64,000 nt of DNA from Thalassospira profundimaris (GCF_003326795.1 NZ_JPWI01000001.1:744001-808000), one strand, 5' to 3'; positions 45,109 to 54,439 are shown, counted from the first letter of the stretch. Notes: a model not told the origin generated them from the sequence alone. Numbers and translations: made by a program.

Positions 45109-46734
45109 TTAGGGGCCAATGCCGTATTTGCGGAGTTTATTGGCAATTGATGTGTGCGAAACGCCAAGCCGCTCTGCAAGCTTGCGCGAGCTTGGATAAT
45201 CCGGATAAAGCCGCATCAGCATTTCGCGTTCCAGCATGTTCAGTCCGGCATTGAAGTCATCCTGCGCCAAGGCCTGGGTGATCAGGTCGGGCCCATGGGC
45301 CGGGGCAGTTTGAGCGTCAGACGGGGCAGTACTTTCGGAATGTGCCGCTGTATCGGGTATCGTCATGGTGCCGGTGGCCGCACTGGTCAGATCGCGCGCA
45401 CCAAGCACATCGCCATCCAGCAGGGCGACGGCGCGAAAAAGGGTGTTTTCCAGTTCGCGCACATTGCCCGGCCAGTCATGGGCGCGCAGCCAGTCAAGCC
45501 CGTCCCGGGCAAGATGCGGGGTCGGTCGTTCGGTTTGCTGGGCCGTGCGGGCCATGAAGAATTTGGCAAGATCATCAATGTCCTCGACCCGGTCGCGGAG
45601 CGGGGGCAGGGTGATGCCAAGGACGTTGATGCGGAAATAAAGATCCTCGCGGAAGGTGCCGTCATGGGACATGGCTTCAAGATCGCGGTTGGTGGCGCTG
45701 ATGATGCGGACATCAACGGAAATTTCGTCGGTCCCGCCAACGCGCCGGAACCGGCCATCCTGCAAAACGCGCAGAAGCTTGGCCTGCAAATAGGGGGTCA
45801 GTTCACCGATTTCATCCAAAAACAGCGTGCCGCCATCGGCCAGCTCGAGAAGGCCCGGCTTGCCACCACGGCGCGCCGAGGTAAAGGCGCCTGCGGCATA
45901 GCCAAACAGTTCGCTTTCAGCCAGACCTTCGGGCATGGCGGCACAGTTAAGGGCAAGGAACGGTTGGTCGGCACGCGCGCTTGCGCGGTGGCAGGCGCGG
46001 GCAAAAAGCTCCTTGCCCGTACCGGTTTCGCCAAGGATCAGAAGGGGGGCATCAATATTGGCAAGCCTTTGGGCCTGCGATTTTACCCGTGTCATAGCAC
46101 GGCTGGTGCCGATGATGTCGTCAAAGCCGGTATGGCTGCGATCCTGAAGGGCGGTGATGACCCGGCCGAGCCGTGCAGCGCGGTGAAACACCATCACCCC
46201 GCCCCAGGGTTCGTCATCTCCTGTGTCCGATCCATCATCGACATGACCAATCGGTTCGACCTGAAGCAAATAGGTCTGACCGCCTAAAGTGACTTCATGT
46301 TCAGGAAGGTGAAAACCGCTTTGGCGTAAATCTTCAATTGATGGTTCGGCAAGGATGTTGGAAATATCCTGATCCCGAAGAGGCTTGTCATTGGTGCCTG
46401 CAATGGATTGTGCAGCCGGATTGGCCTGTGCGATCAAGCCATTGGCATCAACGGCAATCACCGGATCGCCAAGGGCGGCAAGGGTCGCGTGAAGCTGTGC
46501 GCGGCGGCGTTCGGTCGGCAGGCGGTCGATCTCGTGAATGTCGGATATTCCGGGGATCTGTTTAAGCGCATGGGATAAAAGCGGAAAACGACCCGGTTGA
46601 ATGGCCGGAATATCGGCATAGATGTAGTGGGTGGTGACTTCAAACGCGCGGATATCCAGCCCCTGATCGGTCAGGACATTGACCACGTCACGTGTGATGC
46701 CCAGTCTGTTTTCGCCGCGTATTTCAAATCGCAT
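45109..46734 (-). CDS. TyrR-family regulator (ACT-PAS-AAA-HTH)
   Basis: A 541-residue regulator in TyrR order: ACT domain (1-75, MRFEIRGENRLGITRDVVNVL), PAS (about 80-190), AAA+ domain (about 205-430) with Walker A GETGTGKE and Walker B GGTLFLDEIGEL, and a C-terminal helix-turn-helix ending RKLAERLGVSHTSIANKLRKYG. The sigma-54-contact loop reads GAFTSA, not GAFTGA, so it probably acts with sigma-70, as TyrR and PhhR do. It is divergent from megL; a perfect TyrR box lies between them. Effector is likely an amino acid. Confidence 0.92.
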   Translation of the reverse strand: MRFEIRGENRLGITRDVVNVLTDQGLDIRAFEVTTHYIYADIPAIQPGRFPLLSHALKQIPGISDIHEIDRLPTERRRAQLHATLAALGDPVIAVDANGLIAQANPAAQSIAGTNDKPLRDQDISNILAEPSIEDLRQSGFHLPEHEVTLGGQTYLLQVEPIGHVDDGSDTGDDEPWGGVMVFHRAARLGRVITALQDRSHTGFDDIIGTSRAMTRVKSQAQRLANIDAPLLILGETGTGKELFARACHRASARADQPFLALNCAAMPEGLAESELFGYAAGAFTSARRGGKPGLLELADGGTLFLDEIGELTPYLQAKLLRVLQDGRFRRVGGTDEISVDVRIISATNRDLEAMSHDGTFREDLYFRINVLGITLPPLRDRVEDIDDLAKFFMARTAQQTERPTPHLARDGLDWLRAHDWPGNVRELENTLFRAVALLDGDVLGARDLTSAATGTMTIPDTAAHSESTAPSDAQTAPAHGPDLITQALAQDDFNAGLNMLEREMLMRLYPDYPSSRKLAERLGVSHTSIANKLRKYGIGP

Positions 46735-46756
46735 GTCTGTACCGATATGTTTACAC

Positions 46757-46774
46757 TGTAACGAAAAGTATACG
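46757..46774. promoter_or_regulatory. Weak TyrR box near the regulator's start
   Basis: TGTAAC-N6-TATACG differs from TGTAAA-N6-TTTACA at 3 of 12 positions. It lies 23 bp upstream of the TyrR-family ATG and could mediate autoregulation with the strong box. Confidence 0.35.
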
Positions 46775-46832
46775 TGATCAAGCGTCTGATTTCCAGTGTA
46801 TTTGCCGTAAAGTGCGAATTGGGAATGAGATG

Positions 46833-46850
46833 TGTAAATAATTATTTACA
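46833..46850. promoter_or_regulatory. Perfect TyrR box before megL
   Basis: TGTAAA-TAATTA-TTTACA matches the TyrR consensus TGTAAA-N6-TTTACA at every fixed base; with flanking G and C it is a 20-bp perfect palindrome (46832-46851). It lies about 109 bp upstream of the megL start. Confidence 0.85.
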
Positions 46851-46958
46851 CTAAATTTTTGCGCTGATGGTGCAAAGCCTTGAAAATCGGGGATTTTGCA
46901 ATCTGGCACGGGGATTGCGGATGTGAGGGCAGAATAAACGCATTTTCAGGAGCCTCAC

Positions 46959-48191
46959 ATGTCTGCCAATGACAGCCGCCACAGCAATGTCGCCAAAACC
47001 GGTTTTGCCACCCGTGCGATTCATCATGGTTATGATCCGCAAAGCCACAATGGTGCGCTGAACCCGCCAGTATATATGTCTTCGACCTTTGCGTTCGAAA
47101 CAGCCGAGCAGGGCGGGCGGTTCTTTGCCGGTGACGAGCAGGGCTTCATCTATTCGCGCATTGCCAACCCGACCCTTGATCTTCTCGAAAAGCGTCTGGC
47201 GGTGCTTGAGGGCGGTGAAGCAGCGCTTGCGACCGCATCGGGCATGGGGGCGATCACCTCGGTCTTCTGGACCTTTATCGCGCCGGGTGACGAGATCATT
47301 GTTGATCGCACTCTTTATGGCTGCACATTTGCCTATTTCCGTCATGGTCTGGAAAAGTTCGGCATCAAGCATACCCATGTTGATCTGACCGATCCGGCTG
47401 AACTGGAGAAGGCGATCTCGGACAAGACCAGGATTGTTTATTTCGAGACGCCTGCCAACCCGAATATGCGTCTGGTCGACATCGAAGCCATTTCCGAAAT
47501 TGCCCATAAACACGGTGCAAAGGTGGTTGTCGATAACACCTATTGCACCCCCTATCTGCAGCGCCCGATTGAACTGGGTGCTGATATTGTGGTGCATTCG
47601 GCCACCAAATATCTGGGCGGTCATGGTGATCTTATGGCCGGTGCGGTAATTGGCTCGCTTGAAGATATGACGCAAGTCCGTCTGGTTGGGCTTAAGGACA
47701 TGACCGGTGCGGTTCTGTCGGCACAGGATGCCAATCTTGTGATGCGCGGGCTTAAGACGCTTGAGCTGCGTATGGAGCGCCATTGCGACAATGCCGAGAA
47801 GATCGCAGCGTTCCTTGATTCCCATCCGAAGGTTGATCGCGTGTTTTATCCGGGCCTTGAAAGCTTTGCGCAGCACGACCTTGCGAAAAAGCAGATGGAT
47901 CGTTTCGGCGGCATGATTGCCTTTGAGCTTAAAGGCGGGATCGAAGAAGGCCGCAAGCTGATGAACGGCCTTAACATGATCACCCGTGCGGTTAGCCTGG
48001 GCGATGCCGAAACCCTGATCCAGCATCCGGCATCCATGACCCATTCGACCTATACTGCCGAAGAGCGTGCGCAATATCAGATCACTGATGGCCTGATCCG
48101 CCTTTCGGCCGGACTTGAAAGCATTGACGATATTCTGGCTGATCTTGCCAATGCGCTTGATGGCGGCGAAATGGCGATTGCCGCTGAATAA
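46959..48191 (+). CDS. megL: Methionine gamma-lyase
   Basis: A 410-residue PLP enzyme of the Cys/Met-metabolism family, splitting methionine into methanethiol, ammonia and 2-oxobutyrate. The PLP lysine is Lys217 in HSATKYLGGHGD. The motif LYGCTF places Tyr120 and Cys122 at the positions of the active-site Tyr and Cys that mark true methionine gamma-lyases, whereas cystathionine enzymes usually have Gly or Pro there. CAGGAG precedes the ATG. Methanethiol and 2-oxobutyrate require the follow-on enzyme encoded at 49828. Confidence 0.93.
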   Translation: MSANDSRHSNVAKTGFATRAIHHGYDPQSHNGALNPPVYMSSTFAFETAEQGGRFFAGDEQGFIYSRIANPTLDLLEKRLAVLEGGEAALATASGMGAITSVFWTFIAPGDEIIVDRTLYGCTFAYFRHGLEKFGIKHTHVDLTDPAELEKAISDKTRIVYFETPANPNMRLVDIEAISEIAHKHGAKVVVDNTYCTPYLQRPIELGADIVVHSATKYLGGHGDLMAGAVIGSLEDMTQVRLVGLKDMTGAVLSAQDANLVMRGLKTLELRMERHCDNAEKIAAFLDSHPKVDRVFYPGLESFAQHDLAKKQMDRFGGMIAFELKGGIEEGRKLMNGLNMITRAVSLGDAETLIQHPASMTHSTYTAEERAQYQITDGLIRLSAGLESIDDILADLANALDGGEMAIAAE

Positions 48192-48235
48192 GGCCGCGGG
48201 CCCGACTTCCCGATCAGACGCCCGGAAAGGAAATG

Positions 48236-48269
48236 AGAGCCGGTCTGCCCGATGGCAGGCTGGCTCTTT
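48236..48269 (+). terminator. Terminator after megL
   Basis: A 14-bp stem with G-T pairs (AGAGCCGGTCTGCC with GGCAGGCTGGCTCT) and 4-nt loop is followed by TTT. Confidence 0.75.
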
Positions 48270-48337
48270 GACCAGATGAGTATCCCCCGTGGCGTCAGGG
48301 GCATCCTTGCCGTTCTCGGGGTGTCTGGTGCAGGGGG

Positions 48338-49303
48338 CTAGTCAAAGAGGCCGTATGTTTTCAGGACTTCTTTTGATTTCTCCGGCAAATTTTTGTTTGT
48401 GCCTAGAATGACGCGGAGTTTTCTCAGATCAATCAGATGAAAGGACGGGGCGGTTTCGGGATGGTTCTTCAAAAGTTCAAACATCAAGCCGTTCGAATAA
48501 ACGCGTTCAAGTCCGGTTTGAATGGCATCGCGCAATTCCGGTTCCCCCGGGGCGAAAAAGAAATAGATCGGCTGGGAATAATAAAGCCCGATTTCCGGTG
48601 AGACCTTGATGTTTGGTGCCTGTTCCTTCATCCAGCGCCATTCCCCGAGAATTTGCCAGAAGGCGCGGGGGTAAAGATCAAACCGCTTGGCATCAAGCAT
48701 CTTGTGCAAGGTGTTATAGCGTCCGTCCGAGACCGAAAAGCCGTTTTCGATCAGGATTTTCGTGTCCGGCCAGCCAAGCCCCTGACCCATCGAAAATTTC
48801 CGAAGGTCATCCATTGATCTGACGGATTCAAGGGCAGGCAGATTTTCATTGAGCACCATGAAAAGCCGCAGCCCCGTCGTCCCCAGATAAATCGGGACAT
48901 AGGCTGCTAGCAACTTGTCTTCGCGATCCTGAGAGGTGCCAAAATGGACGGTATTGATCGGATCGTTGGCAAGCAGCATTGATACCCGGCGTTCCTCGGT
49001 CGGATAATCCATGCAAACCGGTGTGATTGTGATGTCCCTGCCGCTTAGCCGTATTGCAAGGCGCAACAATTCAACATGATATTCCGAATGTCTGTCCCAT
49101 GGTGTGACCCCTTTGCAATAGTCTGACCGCTGATCTATGGGAAGTCTGATCTCAAGAACCGGGCGTGCTTGTTGCGGGGCCCTTTCATCAGCCCGTGCCG
49201 GACCAAACCCGGATAACGCATTCAGCAAAGCGGCAAGCAGTGCTGTGAGCACACCGTGTCTGAACGCGTCGGGTAATGCAGTAATGAAAGTGGAAAAAGC
49301 CAA
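48338..49303 (-). CDS. Periplasmic solute-binding-like protein (SBP family 3 fold)
   Basis: About 320 residues with a hydrophobic N-terminal stretch ending GPARA-DE, a likely signal peptide. The mature part resembles type 2 periplasmic binding proteins: LEIRLPIDQRSDYCKGVTP, SMDDLRKFSMGQGLGWPD, and FFAPGEPELRDAIQTGLERV. No permease or ATPase gene is nearby, so it may be a lone sensor or borrow a transporter. The start is uncertain: no Met with a ribosome site is seen, TTG at 49303 is a guess, and the frame opens at 49465. Confidence 0.7.
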   Translation of the reverse strand: MAFSTFITALPDAFRHGVLTALLAALLNALSGFGPARADERAPQQARPVLEIRLPIDQRSDYCKGVTPWDRHSEYHVELLRLAIRLSGRDITITPVCMDYPTEERRVSMLLANDPINTVHFGTSQDREDKLLAAYVPIYLGTTGLRLFMVLNENLPALESVRSMDDLRKFSMGQGLGWPDTKILIENGFSVSDGRYNTLHKMLDAKRFDLYPRAFWQILGEWRWMKEQAPNIKVSPEIGLYYSQPIYFFFAPGEPELRDAIQTGLERVYSNGLMFELLKNHPETAPSFHLIDLRKLRVILGTNKNLPEKSKEVLKTYGLFD

Positions 49304-49827
49304 GAGAAATCCGGGACAACAGAGTGGTATGGAGTGAATTGAGGACAGGACTATACGGATGGTTCGATCACTACACAATCGGGGGATGTTCAGCCCTGGC
49401 CATTTCTTGCGGGTGGGACGGTATCTCCGCAATATCCCGACGGCAGGCGAGATGACCGCAGGCAATCCTCAGGAATGGGCACCATACCGGTCAGGTCAAG
49501 CTTGCCGGGGGTGGATATCCCCCGATGCCCTGTGTCCCAGAGCTCGTTACGCGCAGGCTGCAGAGAGACGAATCGCACTGTTGATATCGGCGATTCGCGA
49601 CCACGAAATATTGTTTCAGACGGGAAATTCGAATGTTTGACCGGGAATGTCGCAGCCGATTCCACATTTGAACCAAAAGTGACGAATCTTGTGTGAAATG
49701 ATGTTGGTATCCCTTGATTTCCGCAGTGGTGACTTAAAAATCGGTAATTCAATACCGGAATATTGCGGGTTCAGAGACGAGCCCGAAAGAGACCCGGAAC
49801 ATCAGGCGTGAAAAAGGGATCAGGAAA
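49304..49827. other. Gene-free region before the E1-like gene
   Basis: A 524-bp stretch between divergent genes with no convincing ORF. It holds a small dyad CGGTA-N6-TACCG (49742-49757) about 70 bp upstream of the E1-like start, a possible operator. No TyrR box was found here. Confidence 0.45.
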
Positions 49828-52212
49828 ATGTCAGCACAGGATGCCGCCCCGGAAATCGGTGAAATTATCGAAGCAACCAGCACCGGCAACGTGAAGGCCG
49901 AAGATCTGGAGATGCTCGGTCAGATCGAGAAAAAGGTGCGCTGGCTATCAAGCTGGACGATCCATAATGCCAACCATCTGCGTCCGAAACGTGACGGCAT
50001 CAAGGTTGGTGGTCATCAGGCCAGTTGTGCATCCATGACAACCCTTATGACGGCCCTTTATTTCAATATTCTGCGTCCGCAGGACCGGGTTGCGGTCAAG
50101 CCGCATGCAAGTCCGGTTTTCCATGCAATCAATTATCTGTTTGGCCGCCAGACCAGGGAGAAGCTCGAGAATTTCCGGTCATTCGGCGGCGCGCAGTCCT
50201 ATCCTTCGCGGACCAAGGATGGCGATCAGGTTGATTTTTCCACTGGCTCGGTTGGTCTTGGCGCGGCGGTCACCAACTTCGCAGCCCTGACGCAGGATTA
50301 CCTGCGTTACAAAAACATGCTGCCCAAGGGCGAAGTGCCCGGCCGCATGGTTGCCCTTGTCGGCGATGCCGAACTTGATGAAGGCAATATCTATGAGGCG
50401 CTTCTTGATACCTGGAAGCATGACATTCGCAATGTCTGGTGGGTGATTGACTATAACCGTCAAAGCCTTGATGGCATGATTGATGCCCATCTGTTCCGCG
50501 TGATCGGCCGGTTCTTCCGGGCCGTTGGCTGGAACGTGATCACCATCAAATATGGTCGCAAGCTTCACGATGCCTTTGCCAAGCCGGGCGGCAAGTCATT
50601 GAAGAAATGGCTTAATGATGCGCCAAACGACATCTATTCGGCCCTGACCTTCCAGGGTGGGGCGGCATGGCGCAAGCAAATCCTGTCTGACATGCCCGGT
50701 GATAATGCACTGGCAAGCCTGCTTGGCGATTATGATGATGATGCCCTGCATGATCTGATGACCAATCTGGGCGGCCATTGCATGGAGGCGGTTCTTAATG
50801 CCTTTGATGCCGTTCCCAATGACAAACCGACCGTGTTCATTGCCTATACCGTCAAGGGCTATGCCACCCCGCTTCAGGGCCACAAGGACAACCATGCCGG
50901 GCTTATGAATGTCGCGCAGATGGATGCCTTCAAGCTTCAGAACAAGATCGCCGACGGACAGGAATGGGATATGGCGGCGGGCCTTGATGTCAGTGCTGAT
51001 CGTGTGCGCGATTATATCAAGAACGCGCCGTTCAATGATCGCGCCCCGCGCCACAAGATGGCCGAAGTCATCACCATTCCGGAAATGCCTTATGCGCGGG
51101 TGGAAACATCCAGCACCCAGGAAGTATTTGGCAAAATCCTTAATGAACTTGCCAAGATGAAAGACTCTGCCCTTGCTGATCGCATTGTCACCACATCACC
51201 CGACGTGACGGTGTCGACCAACCTTGGTGGTTTTGTGAACCAGCGTGGCCTGTTTGGGCGCGAAGAACTGGCCGATGAGTTCCGTGAACGCAAGGTGCCC
51301 TCAGCCCAGAAATGGATCAGATCGCCCGAAGGTCAGCATGTTGAACTTGGCATTGCCGAAAACAACCTGTTCTTGAATCTGGCGGCCCTTGGTCTGTCGC
51401 ACAGTCTGTTCGGGCAGCGCCTGTTCCCGATTGGCACCCTTTATGATCCTTTCATTGCGCGTGGTCTGGATGCGCTCAACTATGCCTGCTATCAGGATGC
51501 GCGGTTCATGGTCGTGGCAACACCAAGTGGTATCACGCTGGCCCCCGAGGGTGGCGCGCATCAGTCGATTTCAACCCCGATGATCGGGATGGGGCAGCCG
51601 GGCCTGACCAGCTTTGAGCCAAGCTTTGGCGACGAGCTTGCAACCATCATGGGGTGGTCCTTTGATCATATGCAGGCCCCGAAGGGCGGATCGGTGTATC
51701 TGCGGCTATCGACCAAGCCGCTGGCACAGCCCGAACGCGAACTTTCCGATGCCACCAAATCGGAAATCGTTTCAGGCGGTTACTGGCTCCGCGCGCCGGG
51801 CAAGGATTGCAAGATGGCAATCGCCTATTGCGGGGCGATGGCACCCGAAGCCATGGCGGCGTGGGAAAAGCTTTCGGAAGATCATCCGGGCTTGGGCTTG
51901 TTGGCGGTGACGTCTACCGACCGGCTTTACAATGAATGGCAGGACCTGGAACGTGCGCGGCTTGAAGGCAAGTCAACGGGCGAGATGTCCCATGTGGAAA
52001 ACCTTCTCAAGCCGCTGGCATCTGATGCCCGTCTTGTCACAGTGATTGATGGTCATCCGGCTGCCCTTGCATGGCTGGGTTCGGTCCGTGGGCATGCGGT
52101 TGCACCGCTTGGCGTGAACGGCTTTGGCCAGTGCGGCGATAGTATCGCGCTTTATGACCATTACCAGATCGGAACCGATGCCATCCTGCGTGCTGCAAAA
52201 CGCTGGGACTGA
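49828..52212 (+). CDS. mdeB: 2-oxoacid (2-oxobutyrate/pyruvate) dehydrogenase E1, AceE-like
   Basis: A 794-residue thiamine-diphosphate enzyme of the homodimeric pyruvate dehydrogenase E1/transketolase family, about 90 residues shorter than AceE. The ThDP motif is GDAELDEGN...VIDYNRQ; also seen are GGHQASCASMTTLMTALYF, AYTVKGYATPLQGHKDNH and a catalytic Glu region HVELGIAENN. In Pseudomonas putida the gene beside methionine gamma-lyase, mdeB, encodes such an E1 acting on 2-oxobutyrate; the position near megL suggests the same. No E2 or E3 gene lies in the window. It has its own strong terminator. Confidence 0.82.
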   Translation: MSAQDAAPEIGEIIEATSTGNVKAEDLEMLGQIEKKVRWLSSWTIHNANHLRPKRDGIKVGGHQASCASMTTLMTALYFNILRPQDRVAVKPHASPVFHAINYLFGRQTREKLENFRSFGGAQSYPSRTKDGDQVDFSTGSVGLGAAVTNFAALTQDYLRYKNMLPKGEVPGRMVALVGDAELDEGNIYEALLDTWKHDIRNVWWVIDYNRQSLDGMIDAHLFRVIGRFFRAVGWNVITIKYGRKLHDAFAKPGGKSLKKWLNDAPNDIYSALTFQGGAAWRKQILSDMPGDNALASLLGDYDDDALHDLMTNLGGHCMEAVLNAFDAVPNDKPTVFIAYTVKGYATPLQGHKDNHAGLMNVAQMDAFKLQNKIADGQEWDMAAGLDVSADRVRDYIKNAPFNDRAPRHKMAEVITIPEMPYARVETSSTQEVFGKILNELAKMKDSALADRIVTTSPDVTVSTNLGGFVNQRGLFGREELADEFRERKVPSAQKWIRSPEGQHVELGIAENNLFLNLAALGLSHSLFGQRLFPIGTLYDPFIARGLDALNYACYQDARFMVVATPSGITLAPEGGAHQSISTPMIGMGQPGLTSFEPSFGDELATIMGWSFDHMQAPKGGSVYLRLSTKPLAQPERELSDATKSEIVSGGYWLRAPGKDCKMAIAYCGAMAPEAMAAWEKLSEDHPGLGLLAVTSTDRLYNEWQDLERARLEGKSTGEMSHVENLLKPLASDARLVTVIDGHPAALAWLGSVRGHAVAPLGVNGFGQCGDSIALYDHYQIGTDAILRAAKRWD

Positions 52213-52243
52213 TCAACATTAAAGACACTCAGGTCGTCAATGG

Positions 52244-52271
52244 AGGAGGGTTATGTACCCTCCTTTTTTTT
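52244..52271 (+). terminator. Strong terminator after the E1-like gene
   Basis: AGGAGGGT-TATGT-ACCCTCCT, a perfect 8-bp stem, is followed by eight T residues. Confidence 0.95.
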
Positions 52272-52401
52272 CGGGAGTGGTTTGTGACGTGGTGTAGCGA
52301 TTGACGGGCAGGGTGTTTCTAAGTACGAGGACAGAACGCTATTTATAATAATTAAACACTACAGACCTGTTCAATTTTTGGCCGGGTTGTGAAACGTTCC
52401 G

Positions 52402-53550
52402 ATGAAACACAATTACCTTCGCGGTTTTATGCCCGCGATGCCTTTTAGCACACCTTTCGAGGTCGTCCGTGCCGGAATTGGCGCCCTGATCGGTTTGGGG
52501 GTGGCAGGATTTCTGCTGTCATTCTTCGATCTGCACGATGCCGGGTTGTACCTGATTGCCCCATTCGGGGCGACATCGGTGCTGCTGTTTGCAGTGCCCA
52601 ACAGTCCGCTGGCCCAGCCATGGTCGGCCATTGTCGGCAATAGTGTGTCGGCACTGGCCGGAATTGCCGTTTGTATGGTCGTTGATGATGCGGTCCTGTG
52701 TGTGGCGCTGGCTGTTGCACTTGCCATTTCGGCGATGATTTTGGTACGTGCAGTCCATCCGCCCGGCGGGGCCGTTGCAATGGTCGCAGCCCTTGGCCCT
52801 GATATCGCAAGCGAATTGGGTTTCCGGTTTGCCCTGACGCCGGTCGCGGCGATTACGACAGCACTGGTCGTGATTGCGATGATCTATGCGCGCGCAACGG
52901 GGCGGTCATATCCGCTGCGTCATTTCGATGACAAAAGCATTCACCAAACATCCGACCGCCCGCCGATTGAACGGCTTGGGCTCAATGAGGGGGAGCTGAA
53001 TGCCATTTTGCAGCAATATCGCCAAAGCCTGAACCTTGGTGTTGAAGATCTGGCGCGCCTGATCGGGGCAGCAGAGCTACAGGTTGCGTCGCATCGGACC
53101 GGGCCATTGACTGCTGGCGATATCATGTCGCGCGATCTGGTAACGGTTAAGTCCGATACGTCCCTTGGCGATGTTGCCGATCTTTTCCGGCGTCACAGTT
53201 TTACCTCCTTGCCGGTGGTCGAAAAAGACGGGCGATATTTGGGGGTTATCTTTCAGATACATCTGATCCGCCGTGCCCGCGAAGACGCGCTGCGTCTTGA
53301 TCGTGGCCTTATGTCGGCAATGGCACGCCTGATTGACCGGAAACGCGGTGCGCCGGTAACGGCCATCGAAATAATGTCGGTGACCGAACCCCGCGCCACG
53401 GCCAGCACACCGATTGCGGCTCTGTTGCCATTGATGGCCGATGGGGCATGTGATGCCGTGCCGGTTGTTGAATATGGCAAGATCATCGGCATCGTAACGC
53501 GAACCGACCTGATTGCCGCATTGGCCCATGCAGGACTGGCCGCAGCCTGA
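52402..53550 (+). CDS. HPP-family membrane protein with two CBS domains
   Basis: A 382-residue protein. Residues about 20-170 form the HPP membrane domain with four to five helices (LIAPFGATSVLLFAVP, then RAVHPPGGAVAMVAAL bearing the name-giving His-Pro-Pro). A linker leads to two CBS domains (about 235-300, DIMSRDLVTVKSDTSLGDV, and 320-382, IMSVTEPRATASTP). HPP proteins include chloroplast nitrite transporters; CBS domains usually bind adenine nucleotides and gate activity. Transport cargo is not known. Start ATG 52402 has only a weak ribosome site. Confidence 0.87.
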   Translation: MKHNYLRGFMPAMPFSTPFEVVRAGIGALIGLGVAGFLLSFFDLHDAGLYLIAPFGATSVLLFAVPNSPLAQPWSAIVGNSVSALAGIAVCMVVDDAVLCVALAVALAISAMILVRAVHPPGGAVAMVAALGPDIASELGFRFALTPVAAITTALVVIAMIYARATGRSYPLRHFDDKSIHQTSDRPPIERLGLNEGELNAILQQYRQSLNLGVEDLARLIGAAELQVASHRTGPLTAGDIMSRDLVTVKSDTSLGDVADLFRRHSFTSLPVVEKDGRYLGVIFQIHLIRRAREDALRLDRGLMSAMARLIDRKRGAPVTAIEIMSVTEPRATASTPIAALLPLMADGACDAVPVVEYGKIIGIVTRTDLIAALAHAGLAAA

Positions 53551-53554
53551 ATCC

Positions 53555-53600
53555 GGTGTGCAGCAGGTATCTGAAATCAGAAAAATGCCTGCTTCACACC
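53555..53600. terminator. Long imperfect hairpin between convergent genes
   Basis: GGTGTG-C-AGCAGG pairs with CCTGCT-T-CACACC, one bulge/mismatch, and spans the end of the marC-like gene. Probably serves as a bidirectional terminator. Confidence 0.5.
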
Positions 53601-54305
53601 ATCAATGATGAACTGCACGGCAAGGGCGGCAAGGATCATGCCAAGCAGGCGTGAAACCACGGTCGCGACCGTCGGGCTAAGGCGTTTGGCAACGACGTTT
53701 GAAGCCAGGAAGAAGACAAAGGCAATTGCCATCACCACGGCAACCACGCCAATGACACTTGCCTGCATGGCGATATTGTCTTCGAATTTGCCCATCAAAA
53801 GCATGACCGATGCAATCGCACCGGGCCCCGACAGGAACGGGATCGACATCGGGAAAATCGAGATATCGTCCGCTTCGTCATCCGGTATCGTGTGGCCGGA
53901 TGTTGACGCGTTGGCGCTGGCCTTTGATTTGGTCTTTTCGGTTTTTTCCGCGTCGTGATCTTCTTCAAGTTCCTGTTGAACCTGTTCTGCGCGCTGATTG
54001 CGTTTCTGGCTGCGCTTTTCAAACAGCATTTCAAGCGCGATCAAAAACAGAAGCGTACCCCCGGCAATCCGGAAGGCTGGCATGTGAATGCCGAAAATAC
54101 CCAGCAATCCTTCGCCAATCAGGGCAAAGGCCGCGAGGATAAAGAAGCTGGTCAGACAGGCGCGGATTGCCATGCGGCGACGATGGGCGGCACTTGTGCC
54201 CTGTGTCAGGACAATGAAAACCGGAACAAGGCCCAATGGGTCAATGATCACGAACAGCGTGACAAAGACCGGGATCAGTTCATTGAGCATGTCAAAGCTT
54301 GGCAT
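53577..54305 (-). CDS. MarC/UPF0056-family membrane protein
   Basis: A 242-residue protein with six predicted membrane helices: FVTLFVIIDPLGLVPVFIVLTQG at the start, SFFILAAFALIGEGLLGIFGI, and FPMSIPFLSGPGAIASVMLLMG after the loop. Between helices 3 and 4 is a highly charged insert of about 50 residues (KRSQKRNQRAEQVQQELEED onward), longer than in typical MarC proteins of about 200-220 residues. Function of the family is unsettled. AGGAAAAACCG precedes the ATG. Confidence 0.88.
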   Translation of the reverse strand: MPSFDMLNELIPVFVTLFVIIDPLGLVPVFIVLTQGTSAAHRRRMAIRACLTSFFILAAFALIGEGLLGIFGIHMPAFRIAGGTLLFLIALEMLFEKRSQKRNQRAEQVQQELEEDHDAEKTEKTKSKASANASTSGHTIPDDEADDISIFPMSIPFLSGPGAIASVMLLMGKFEDNIAMQASVIGVVAVVMAIAFVFFLASNVVAKRLSPTVATVVSRLLGMILAALAVQFIIDGVKQAFF

Positions 54306-54439
54306 CGGTTTTTCCTGAAAGCACAGTTAATCGAGTGCGGGCAATGTCATTGCCAGCCCGAAGATCGGGTCGTGTATAGCGCGCAGTCTGGCAGGTAAAT
54401 GATTAAATTGGCATTTCTTTTGCCAATGGAAGATCGAAG

